Shown here: positions 6,802-13,327 of the stretch, piece after piece
How positions within the stretch are numbered: the first letter of the stretch is position 1
Layout of the letters: each line of letters opens with the position of its first letter
Source: Bacillota bacterium
Lineage (GTDB): Bacteria; Bacillota; Limnochordia; JAAZLZ01
Assembly: GCA_012799075.1 (NCBI GenBank)
Contig: JAAZLZ010000015.1
Span: 1 to 14,311 of the forward strand
Reading direction: 5' to 3'
DNA: 14,311 nt
Program-made: the position numbers and the translations under genes
The notes under the pieces: model-generated
Told to the model about the DNA's origin: nothing
Database searches by the model: none
What the model saw: only the letters and a program-made list of their open reading frames with translations

Positions 6802-7278
6802 TCAGCGAAGGGCATTGGCCAATCGTTCGATATTAGCCGCGGCAATGTGGGATTCGCTTTTCTTTGTCTTGGCGACAAGTCGGATAATTGTTCTGGCCAA
6901 GAAGTCCATCTTCTCTAGATTATACTCATAACCGAAGTGCTCCGCTGCCACCGCATGCTCCAGCAAACGGCCATCAAAGGCTGCCGCCTTCTGCTCCTCG
7001 ACCTTGGCCAAGTGGGCGCAGCAGATGAATAGCCCCAGCTTTTTCTCCAGCAGGACATCCAGGTTGCGGTCGCAAAAGCTGGCCACCTTAGGGTGGAGCC
7101 TGCCAGCATAAATCGAACCGCCAATCACGATGCAATCGTAGTCCTCCAGCTTGATGGAGCTGTCCTTCCCCAGGTCAACCAAGACTGCTCCCTCTAGTCT
7201 ATCCTGCAGCATCCGGGCGCACTTTTCCGCACACCCGTATTTGGTTGCATAGGCCACTAGCGTTCCCACACCCACCAT
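6802..7278 (-). CDS. Flavodoxin-like FMN protein
   Basis: A 158-residue flavodoxin-fold protein. It opens with TLVAYATKYGCAEKCA, the phosphate-binding loop that holds FMN. DYDCIVIGGSIYAGRLHPKV (residues 47-66) is the flavin-ring loop typical of the flavodoxin_5 / HemG-like group rather than of electron-carrier flavodoxins. Short and cytoplasmic. The start is uncertain: GAGGAG abuts the ATG at 7278, so the GTG at codon 4 (7269), 9 bases further on, is better spaced. It is preceded by tRNA-Ser(UGA) and a hairpin (7311-7338) and followed by the tct operon after 265 bases. Relatives include protoporphyrinogen IX oxidase and general quinone or redox flavoproteins. The function here is not determined. 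Confidence 0.85.
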   Translation of the reverse strand: MVGVGTLVAYATKYGCAEKCARMLQDRLEGAVLVDLGKDSSIKLEDYDCIVIGGSIYAGRLHPKVASFCDRNLDVLLEKKLGLFICCAHLAKVEEQKAAAFDGRLLEHAVAAEHFGYEYNLEKMDFLARTIIRLVAKTKKSESHIAAANIERLANALR

Positions 7279-7310
7279 CTCCTCATCATCCTAATCCCAG
7301 GGGAGAAGCA

Positions 7311-7338
7311 AGGGCTGCCCCTTGAAGGAAGCAGCCCT
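7311..7338 (-). terminator. Hairpin downstream of tRNA-Ser(UGA)
   Basis: Perfect 8-bp inverted repeat AGGGCTGC / GCAGCCCT with a 12-base loop that contains further pairing (CCTT/AAGG). It lies 18 bases after the tRNA 3' end and 32 bases before the flavodoxin start. The following minus-strand bases are only weakly T-rich (TGCTTCTC), so termination would be partial. Confidence 0.45.
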
Positions 7339-7356
7339 ACCCAGCGTAAATAAACA

Positions 7357-7445
7357 TGGCGGAAGGGGTGGGATTCGAACCCACGGAGGGTTGACCCCTC
7401 GACGGTTTTCAAGACCGCTCCGATCGTCCACTCCGGCACCCTTCC
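7357..7445 (-). tRNA. tRNA-Ser (anticodon UGA)
   Basis: Type II tRNA on the minus strand. The acceptor stem GGAAGGG (7445-7439) pairs with CCCTTCC (7367-7361), then discriminator G (7360) and encoded CCA (7359-7357). The T arm contains GGGTTCGAATCCC. The anticodon stem GCGGT/ACCGT encloses loop CTTGAAA, giving UGA (plus 7409-7411), which reads UCA and related UCN codons. It lies about 32 bases downstream of serS, the gene for the enzyme that charges it, and has its own promoter. Confidence 0.97.
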
Positions 7446-7453
7446 TCATAGGT

Positions 7454-7481
7454 ATTATACCACGTCCAAGGGCAAGATCAA
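7454..7481 (-). promoter_or_regulatory. Promoter of tRNA-Ser(UGA) overlapping the serS stop codon
   Basis: The minus strand has TTGATC (7481-7476), a 16-base spacer ending in TGG and a perfect TATAAT (7459-7454), so it is an extended -10 promoter. The -35 overlaps the serS stop codon (7480-7478). The expected start near 7447 leaves only about two bases before the mature tRNA 5' end at 7445. Confidence 0.75.
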
Positions 7482-8758
7482 CGCTTCATAATCCTGTCCA
7501 ATCCCCCCATATAGGGCCTCAGGGCGGCTGGAATCTCAACGGAGCCATCGGGCAGCTGGTAGTTCTCCAAGATGGCGGCCACCGTCCTGCCCGCGGCCAC
7601 ACCGGACCCATTCAAGGTATGGACGAACTCGGGCTTTTCCCCCGGCCCGGGGCGGAAGCGGATGTTGGCCCGCCTGGCCTGGAAGTCCTCAAAGTTGCTG
7701 CAGGATGAGATCTCTACGTAACGGTCATAACTGGGCATCCAGACCTCAGGATCGTACTTTTTCGCAGCCGCAAAACCCACATCCCCCGTGCACATCATGA
7801 CCACCCTGTAGGGAAGCCCCAGCCGCTGCAGCACCGTCTCAGCATCGCCCACGAGCTTCTCCAGCTCATCATAGGAATTCTCAGGCTTGACGAATTTGAC
7901 CAGCTCCACCTTGTTGAACTGGTGCTGCCGGATGAGCCCCCGGGTGTCCCGGCCATGGGCGCCGGCCTCTGCGCGGAAACAGGCGGAATAGGCCACATAA
8001 TGCAGAGGCAAAGCATCCCCTTCGAGAATCTCGTCCCGATGGTAGTTGGTCACCGGCACCTCTGCGGTGGGGATGAGGTAGTAGCCTGAGCCCTCGCACT
8101 TGAACATATCCTCACCGAACTTGGGCAACTGGCCTGTACCGATCATGCTGGTCTCATTGGCCATGAAGGGTGGGAAGATCTCAGTGTACCCATGCTCCCG
8201 TGTGTGAAGATCCAGCATGAAATTGATCACCGCCCGCTCCAGCTTGGCGCCCAAGCCCTTCAAGAAGGCAAAGCGAGCTCCCGTTACCTTGCCGGCCCGT
8301 TCAAAATCCAAAATCCCCAGGTACACTCCCAAGTCCCAGTGGGGTTTTGGTTCAAAGTCAAACTTCCGGGGACTGCCCCAGCGCCGGACCTCCACGTTCT
8401 CAGCCTCGGTGGGGCCGACGGGGATCGAAGAGTGGGGGATGTTGGGCATCCTAAGGAGCAAAGCGTTGATTTGATCCCCAAGCTCCCGGATTTCCCCGTC
8501 CAACTCTTTGATCCGGTCGGAGACATCCCTCATTTGCTCCAGGATATCGCCGGGATCCTGCCCTTTTCGTTTGTACTGGGCGATTTCCTGGGATACTTTG
8601 TTCCGCCGGGATCGGAGCTCTTCAACCTCTGCGAGGACCTTGCGGTGCTTCTCATCTAACGTCAGCAATTCATCCAAGGGAGCCGCATCTTCACCCCGGT
8701 TGATTAGGGATTCTCGGACCAAGTCCGGGTTGTTGCGAATAAGCTTTAAGTCCAGCAT
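7478..8758 (-). CDS. serS: Seryl-tRNA synthetase
   Basis: A 426-residue class II aminoacyl-tRNA synthetase, normal bacterial length, which charges tRNA-Ser with serine in the cytoplasm. Residues 1-105 are the N-terminal domain with a long antiparallel coiled coil (about 28-100) that grips the long variable arm of tRNA-Ser. TAEVP (231-235) is the family segment. Motif 2 is FRAEAGAHGRDTRG from 261, with the ATP-binding arginine. Motif 3 is GSGVAAGR (384-391). The ATG has GGAGGAGG shortly upstream. Expression is controlled by the T-box leader and promoter at 8799-9064. tRNA-Ser(UGA) follows directly. Confidence 0.98.
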   Translation of the reverse strand: MLDLKLIRNNPDLVRESLINRGEDAAPLDELLTLDEKHRKVLAEVEELRSRRNKVSQEIAQYKRKGQDPGDILEQMRDVSDRIKELDGEIRELGDQINALLLRMPNIPHSSIPVGPTEAENVEVRRWGSPRKFDFEPKPHWDLGVYLGILDFERAGKVTGARFAFLKGLGAKLERAVINFMLDLHTREHGYTEIFPPFMANETSMIGTGQLPKFGEDMFKCEGSGYYLIPTAEVPVTNYHRDEILEGDALPLHYVAYSACFRAEAGAHGRDTRGLIRQHQFNKVELVKFVKPENSYDELEKLVGDAETVLQRLGLPYRVVMMCTGDVGFAAAKKYDPEVWMPSYDRYVEISSCSNFEDFQARRANIRFRPGPGEKPEFVHTLNGSGVAAGRTVAAILENYQLPDGSVEIPAALRPYMGGLDRIMKR

Positions 8759-8798
8759 AATGGAACCTCCTCCAACGCTATTCTTTCCATCGGGAGAT

Positions 8799-8835
8799 AA
8801 AAAAGCCCCGTCCCCTTGTTGCTTTCGGGGACGGG
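8799..8835 (-). terminator. Intrinsic terminator of the serS T-box leader
   Basis: Minus strand: GGGGACGGG pairs with CCCGTCCCC (9-bp perfect stem, 8807-8815 with 8827-8835) around an 11-base loop and is followed by six T residues (8804-8799). This is a textbook rho-independent terminator 40 bases before the serS start. The upstream side of the stem competes with the T-box antiterminator. Confidence 0.9.
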
Positions 8836-9030
8836 ACCAGCATCCCGCGTTGCCACCCCGGTTGCTGCCGCGCAGCCACCTTAGGACACGTTAACGGGTG
8901 TGAACCGGGACGGCTCCTCGCCGCCGGCCTTCGGGGTGGATGGGACCGCTCCCCCCGCCGGCTTCCACCGTTCCCCGGCTCTCTGTAGGAAGGTTTGCGA
9001 CCCTAATGGCCCCTGCATCGCCTGTTGTGG
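8799..9030 (-). promoter_or_regulatory. serS: T-box riboswitch (serine) of serS
   Basis: A leader RNA that binds uncharged tRNA-Ser and then lets transcription continue into serS. The stem I apex shows AGAGAGCCGG followed by GGTGGAAGCCGG, the conserved AG-bulge and GGUG elements. The T-box itself reads GGGTGGCAACGCGGG (8858-8844). Its bulge UGGC (8855-8852) is complementary to the GCCA end of both tRNA-Ser genes in this window. A plausible specifier is UCC at 8940-8938, followed by the usual purine A and opposite an ATTA segment. I derived this by hand-pairing stem I, so it is tentative. The terminator at 8799-8835 is the off state. Confidence 0.92.
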
Positions 9031-9035
9031 CAACT

Positions 9036-9064
9036 ATTCTATCACACTTCAAATCGGGGAGCAA
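9036..9064 (-). promoter_or_regulatory. serS: Sigma-A promoter of the serS T-box transcript
   Basis: Minus strand: TTGCTC (9064-9059), a 17-base spacer and TAGAAT (9041-9036). The predicted start is near 9029, just before the T-box structure. The -35 and most of the spacer lie within the last codons of the upstream TIM-barrel gene, so serS is transcribed separately from that operon although it is closely packed. Confidence 0.75.
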
Positions 9065-10007
9065 TACCTAAGTCCGCTTTTCCCCACCCCTGCAGGAAGG
9101 CTTCCTTGGTTGCCTTGATTATTTCTTCCGGGGAGCCTTCTCCGGATAGGACATTGACCTCCAGGCTTACCACCGGTCGCCTGGTGGGCTGGGTGCGGGA
9201 AAAATACCCGGACTTGGCCAGCGCCTCCAAAAAGCGCGCTATTTCCGCCGGACCCGACTGTCCCCCTGGGATGCCAAAGGGTGTATGCTTGTCCCCGTAT
9301 AAGGGGCTAGACGGGTCTTTAACGACGCAATTGGCTAAATGGGCGTGGACGATGCATTCTCCACCCAGCCGGGCGCTTTCTTCCGCCGCCTCGCCAAGCT
9401 GCTCCACATGGCTTTGATCCAGAGTGATGCCGAGATTGTCATGCTCCTTGCGAAGCTCCCGGATGAACTTGGCTGTCTCAGCCATGGGGCCTAGCAGGAA
9501 TTTCTTGTCCATCTCCCGGTCAAAGTTCTCCAGGGTGATGGTCAGGACATGGTCCTTTGCTTTGCTGCGAGCATAGCTGCATAGTTCCCCCAAGGACTTG
9601 GCCAGCTGCTCTAGTCCCCGGGCCCGGTTTTCAGGTCCCGGATCGGGGCCGCTGCCCACCAGCATCAGCCTGGCCCCGTAAAGATAGGCCTCATCGATCA
9701 TCTTCTTGCCCACTTCGACGGCAGCTTGACGCTCTTCCTCGGACAGGGCGGCAAGGTAGGCCTTTTGGGCCATCATGGGGATGCAGGCCAAGAAGACCAC
9801 ATCCACATCGGCCTCTGCCAAGAACCCAGCCAGCTTCTCCCTTTCCTCAGGGTCCTTTACCCAGGAAACCTCGACTGCGCCATAGGAATCATCGGCCAAC
9901 AACTGGGCCACCTGATCCTTGATGGGGCCCTCCCCCTTCACTCCATTGGGGAACGCCACTGTGTGCACATAGCCTAAGCTCATGTACTTATGCCAACTAT
10001 CACGCAA
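9042..10007 (-). CDS. Sugar phosphate isomerase/epimerase-like TIM-barrel protein
   Basis: A 321-residue protein of the xylose-isomerase-like TIM-barrel (AP endonuclease 2) superfamily. Probable metal and catalytic positions are E160 (ITLENFD), D197 and H200 (ITLDQSH), H221/H223 (VHAHLAN) and the late glutamate in VVSLEVN. This pattern is common to sugar isomerases, epimerases and inosose-type dehydratases, so the substrate is not set. The start is a TTG with AGGAGGT about 9 bases upstream. It begins 29 bases after the porB stop with no terminator or promoter seen between, so it is probably the fifth gene of the por operon. A functional link to pyruvate oxidation is not obvious. Confidence 0.8.
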   Translation of the reverse strand: MRDSWHKYMSLGYVHTVAFPNGVKGEGPIKDQVAQLLADDSYGAVEVSWVKDPEEREKLAGFLAEADVDVVFLACIPMMAQKAYLAALSEEERQAAVEVGKKMIDEAYLYGARLMLVGSGPDPGPENRARGLEQLAKSLGELCSYARSKAKDHVLTITLENFDREMDKKFLLGPMAETAKFIRELRKEHDNLGITLDQSHVEQLGEAAEESARLGGECIVHAHLANCVVKDPSSPLYGDKHTPFGIPGGQSGPAEIARFLEALAKSGYFSRTQPTRRPVVSLEVNVLSGEGSPEEIIKATKEAFLQGWGKADLGIAPRFEV

Positions 10008-10036
10008 CAGCGAGCCACCTCCTGTAGCTAGTTGCT

Positions 10037-10975
10037 TTAAGCGGACAGCTCGGCGCTCTCCTCACAGCGCTTGAGCAAAGCAGCCCACTTGCGATCGACT
10101 TCCGCCTGGATCTCTTCCAAGAGCTGTTCATTGCCAGGCCGGAAAAGATGGCGGAACCGGGCTTGCTTCTTCAACCAGTCAACCACCGGGGTCTTCTCCC
10201 GAGGCTTGATGGTGATCCGCCACTTGCCGTTCTCCACTTCATAAGCAGGCCAGAAGCAGCACTGAACCGCCTCTTGGGCAATGCTGATGGTATCCTCAGG
10301 CCGATAGCCCCAGCCCAGCCGACAGGGGGCCAACACGTTGATAAAGGCCGGTCCATCAACAGCCAAGGCCTTTTCCACTTTTTTGACGTAGTCGTTCCAA
10401 TTGCCGATAATGGCTTGGGCCGCATAGGGTACATCATGGGCGGCAATGATAGCCGTCAGATCCTTGCGGGTTTGCTTTTTCCCCTGGGATACGCGGCCTG
10501 CCGGAGTCGTTGTTGTGTGACTTCCGAAGGGGGTCGCACTGGAGCGCTGGATCCCCGTGTTCATGTAGGCTCCGTTGTCATAGCAAATGTAGAGAATGTT
10601 GTGGCCCCGCTCCATAGCCCCCGATAGGGCCTGAAAGCCGATATCGTAAGTTCCTCCATCACCGCCAAAGGCAATGAAATCGAATTTCCCTTCCAGTTTG
10701 CCCCGGCGAGTCAGTCCTCGATAGGCTGCTTCGACGCCGCTGATGGATGCCGCAGCATTCTCAAAGGCGCTGTGGATGAAGGAGCAGTTCCACGCCGTAT
10801 ATGGATAGATGGTAGTGGCAACTTCCATGCAACCCGTAGCGCAAGCTACCACCACCGGGTTTTTCGCCGCCTTCAGGGCCAGCTTAGACGCCACTGGGAA
10901 ACCGCAACCCGCGCAGGCGCGATGCCCGCCGGTGAACAGTTCCTCTCTGCGCACCAATTCTTTCAAAGTGGCCAC
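10037..10975 (-). CDS. porB: Pyruvate:ferredoxin oxidoreductase, beta subunit
   Basis: A 312-residue thiamine-diphosphate-binding subunit of the four-subunit 2-oxoacid oxidoreductase. Cysteines C21, C24, C49 and C218 match the four ligands of the proximal [4Fe-4S] cluster. GGDGG (104-108) with N134 in CYDNGAYMNTG is the thiamine-diphosphate/Mg site, and the YMNTGIQRS segment is typical of pyruvate-specific enzymes. It catalyses, with PorA, the oxidative decarboxylation of pyruvate to acetyl-CoA, passing electrons to ferredoxin via PorD. GTG start with AGGAGGT 7 bases upstream. It follows porA by 19 bases. Confidence 0.95.
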   Translation of the reverse strand: MATLKELVRREELFTGGHRACAGCGFPVASKLALKAAKNPVVVACATGCMEVATTIYPYTAWNCSFIHSAFENAAASISGVEAAYRGLTRRGKLEGKFDFIAFGGDGGTYDIGFQALSGAMERGHNILYICYDNGAYMNTGIQRSSATPFGSHTTTTPAGRVSQGKKQTRKDLTAIIAAHDVPYAAQAIIGNWNDYVKKVEKALAVDGPAFINVLAPCRLGWGYRPEDTISIAQEAVQCCFWPAYEVENGKWRITIKPREKTPVVDWLKKQARFRHLFRPGNEQLLEEIQAEVDRKWAALLKRCEESAELSA

Positions 10976-10994
10976 TCAATTCACCTCCTGGGAC

Positions 10995-12203
10995 TTACTC
11001 CCGCACACCTAGGTAGTTGATTTCCTCTTTGACTTTGCCTGTCTTAAGCATTTCCTCAAGATCCTGATAGACGGTATGGATATGCTCGAGGGTCACATCC
11101 CGTCCCCCAAGGCCGTAGATGTAGTTGTTCATCAGGGGACGCTTGCTGGCACTATAGAGGGCTGCTTTCAGATCGCCAAACAGGGGTCCTCCACAGGCTG
11201 ACAGGCTGTCCGCCCGGTCCATCACCGCCACCGCGGAGACATTGGCCAAAGCCTCCCGCAGACTGGCCGCAGGGAAGGGGCGGAACATGCGCATCTTCAG
11301 CAGGCCGGCCTTGATTCCCTTGGCCCGCAGTTCATTCACCACATATTTTGCCGTCCCTGCGGTGGAGCCGATGACCACAATGGCCATCTCCGCATCATCC
11401 AGCCGGTAGGACTCGAAAAAGTCGTACTGGCGGCCGGACAGCTTAGCAAACTCATCGGCCACTTCCTGGACCACCTTGTCCGCGTTGAACATGGCCTCCG
11501 CCTGCTGCCTTCTGTGCTCAAAGTAGAAGTCCTGCAGATCCAACGGACCCACCGTAATGGGATTATCAGCATCCAACAGGGTGTAGGCGGCTTTCCGCTC
11601 GCCCACGAACTTCCTTACCTCTTCATCGGGCAGGAGGTAGACGTTCTCCATCCCATGACTGATGATAAACCCATCCATCATCACCATCACCGGCAGGTTG
11701 ATGTCAGGATGCTCGGCAATCCTTACTGCCTGGATCAGATTGTCATAGGCTTCCTGGGCGTTTTCCGAATAGATCTGGATCCAGCCGGAATCCCGGGCGC
11801 CCATGGTATCGCTGTGATCGCAGTGAATGTTGATGGGGGCGCTAAGAGCCCGGTTCACCACTGGCATCACGATGGGCAGCCGAAGACCCGAGGCAATGTA
11901 CAATACTTCCCACATCAAGGCCAGTCCATTGGCGGAAGTTGCGGTCATCGCCCGGGCGCCGGCCGCGGATGCTCCGACAGTGGCGCTCATGGCGGAATGT
12001 TCGCTTTCCACCGGTACGAACTCCGTCTCTACCAGGCCGTCGGCCGCAAAGGTAGAGAAAATCTGCACTATCTCCGTCTGGGGAGTAATCGGATAGGCAG
12101 CCACCACATCCGGATGGATTTGCCGCATGGCATTGGCTACTGCCTCATTTCCGGTCAAGGCTACGCTTTTAACTGCCTCTTTGGCAAGGGCAGAGTTGCC
12201 CAT
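10995..12203 (-). CDS. porA: Pyruvate:ferredoxin oxidoreductase, alpha subunit
   Basis: A 402-residue alpha subunit. YPITPQTEI (37-45) is the signature of the pyrimidine-binding domain I. FVPVESEHSAMSA carries the conserved glutamate that contacts the thiazolium cofactor. NIHCDHSDTMGARDSGW is the substrate-side loop, and a transketolase-C-like domain fills the last third (MRMFRPFPAASL). It pairs with PorB to form the active site. The ATG has GGAGGG 8 bases upstream and lies 24 bases after porD. A specificity for pyruvate rather than 2-oxoisovalerate or 2-oxoglutarate is inferred from overall resemblance and is the less certain part. Confidence 0.95.
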   Translation of the reverse strand: MGNSALAKEAVKSVALTGNEAVANAMRQIHPDVVAAYPITPQTEIVQIFSTFAADGLVETEFVPVESEHSAMSATVGASAAGARAMTATSANGLALMWEVLYIASGLRLPIVMPVVNRALSAPINIHCDHSDTMGARDSGWIQIYSENAQEAYDNLIQAVRIAEHPDINLPVMVMMDGFIISHGMENVYLLPDEEVRKFVGERKAAYTLLDADNPITVGPLDLQDFYFEHRRQQAEAMFNADKVVQEVADEFAKLSGRQYDFFESYRLDDAEMAIVVIGSTAGTAKYVVNELRAKGIKAGLLKMRMFRPFPAASLREALANVSAVAVMDRADSLSACGGPLFGDLKAALYSASKRPLMNNYIYGLGGRDVTLEHIHTVYQDLEEMLKTGKVKEEINYLGVRE

Positions 12204-12227
12204 TTATAGTTCCCTCCTTCACTGTAC

Positions 12228-12551
12228 TTAGTCTTTATCTGGAACCATCTTGAGGGCCGACACCTTCGGCGGGCACACGTTGACGCAAATCCCGCAGCCC
12301 TTGCAATGGTCGTAGTCGATCCCCGCCACCTTTCCATCTTCCAGCAAGATGGACATATCAGGGCAGTACACCCAGCAAAGATAGCAGCTGGTGCACTTCT
12401 CCGCGTCCCAAACGGGCTTTTCCGTTCGCCAGTCCCCAGTTTGGAACTCGGCGGCGGTGCCCCCGCGCAAAATTAAGCCCCCGATGGGTATGCTCTTCCA
12501 CCCGGGCTTTTGAACCTCCTGGGCGACAGGCTTTCCTTTAGCAGCCATCAC
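12228..12551 (-). CDS. porD: Pyruvate:ferredoxin oxidoreductase, delta (ferredoxin-like) subunit
   Basis: A 107-residue subunit with two [4Fe-4S] clusters: C53, C56, C59 and C63 in CTSCYLCWVYCP, and C83, C86, C89 and C93 in CKGCGICVNVCP. The N-terminal part (residues 18-48, GWKSIPIGG and the TEKPVWD segment) is typical of PorD. It carries electrons from the alpha-beta core to external ferredoxin. The GTG start at 12551 overlaps the porC stop codon; the next codon is ATG (12548), and AGGAGGT serves either. The tight overlap suggests translational coupling with porC. Confidence 0.95.
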   Translation of the reverse strand: MMAAKGKPVAQEVQKPGWKSIPIGGLILRGGTAAEFQTGDWRTEKPVWDAEKCTSCYLCWVYCPDMSILLEDGKVAGIDYDHCKGCGICVNVCPPKVSALKMVPDKD

Positions 12552-13132
12552 TACTTCACCTCCTGGTAGGCGCGCCGTATAGCCTCCAGGTTGCCCTGGA
12601 TGATCTCAGGTCTGTTCCGGAATTTCTGCTCGAGCTTGCCCTTTGTATCCTCGAGGAGCTCATCTAGCTCCAGTACTCCCGTTGCCCGGACCAAGGCCCC
12701 CAGCATGGGCGTATTGGGAATGACTCTGCCGATGGTCTCCTTGGAGATGGTGTCTGCATCGACAGTGAACACCTTGATCTTGGAATCCCCATCCAGCCCC
12801 AACCGCTCCGCCATCTCCTCGGGAGACAGGGGTGTGTTGACGACGATGATCCCGCCCTCCGGGATCCCTTCAGTTACATCATTGGTGTCGATTAGAGTCG
12901 GGTCAAGGACCGCGACGAAATTGGGGTTTGTGACCCCACAGTGGAGAGTGATCTCCTCATTGCTGATTCGGTTGTACGATGTTACCGGAGCCCCCATTCG
13001 CTCGGGGCCGTACTCAGGAAAAGCCTGGATGCGTTTACCCGCCGCTGCCGCCGCCTCAGCCAACAGAAGGGCTGCCGTCTTAGCCCCTTGTCCTCCTCGG
13101 CCATGCCAGCGGACTTCAAGCATGTTTGCCAC
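12551..13132 (-). CDS. porC: Pyruvate:ferredoxin oxidoreductase, gamma subunit
   Basis: A 193-residue gamma subunit. VRWHGRGGQGAKTAALLLAEAA is the family's N-terminal signature, followed by FPEYGPERMGAPV, with later LDPTLID and NTPMLGALVRATG segments, all characteristic of PorC. It helps bind coenzyme A and holds the complex together. I chose the GTG at 13132, which has AGGAGG 7 bases upstream, giving VANMLEVRWHG. The frame extends further upstream to 13171 without homology. First gene of the porC-D-A-B operon. Confidence 0.94.
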   Translation of the reverse strand: MANMLEVRWHGRGGQGAKTAALLLAEAAAAAGKRIQAFPEYGPERMGAPVTSYNRISNEEITLHCGVTNPNFVAVLDPTLIDTNDVTEGIPEGGIIVVNTPLSPEEMAERLGLDGDSKIKVFTVDADTISKETIGRVIPNTPMLGALVRATGVLELDELLEDTKGKLEQKFRNRPEIIQGNLEAIRRAYQEVK

Positions 13133-13327
13133 TACTGTTCCTCCTTCCGATACGGTATTCTTCCAAACCAAATCCCCTGTCAGTGCCCTTGGGTATTAGA
13201 ATCCCCAGATCAAGCTTCGCATTACACCTGCTGAATCCTGCTGCTGCATCTAATTTGGTAGAATTTGTGCTCACTGGCGCAAACTCGGACGGGCCCGGGC
13301 CCTAAGGCCAGGGCTCTTTGGGGACCC
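13133..13327. other. Intergenic region between glyA and the por operon
   Basis: About 195 bases with no gene. Near glyA there is a GC-rich segment with a small hairpin GCCCT/AGGGC (13299-13314) adjoining a GGGCCCGGGCCC palindrome, without T-run; it may end glyA transcription. In the middle there is a short direct repeat of CCTGCTG (13227-13243 region). A weak promoter candidate for the por operon is CTGACA with a suboptimal -10 near 13157-13182. I see no riboswitch or clear operator. Confidence 0.4.

Noticed and set aside
6802..7278. The flavodoxin-like protein as the electron acceptor of the PorCDAB enzyme
   Set aside because: It resembles the HemG/flavodoxin_5 group, lies in a different transcription unit, and PorCDAB normally reduces ferredoxin. 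There is no evidence for the link beyond distance.
11514..12209. Long plus-strand open frames opposite porA, porC, tctA, tctB and tctC (for example 11514-12209, 12591-13199, 4561-5235, 5352-5960)
   Set aside because: They are antisense to well-recognised genes, have no family motifs, have skewed composition and lack ribosome binding sites. They are GC-rich codon shadows.
13220..13250. CCTGCTG repeats as a CRISPR or microsatellite-type array
   Set aside because: Only two or three short imperfect copies, no regular spacers.
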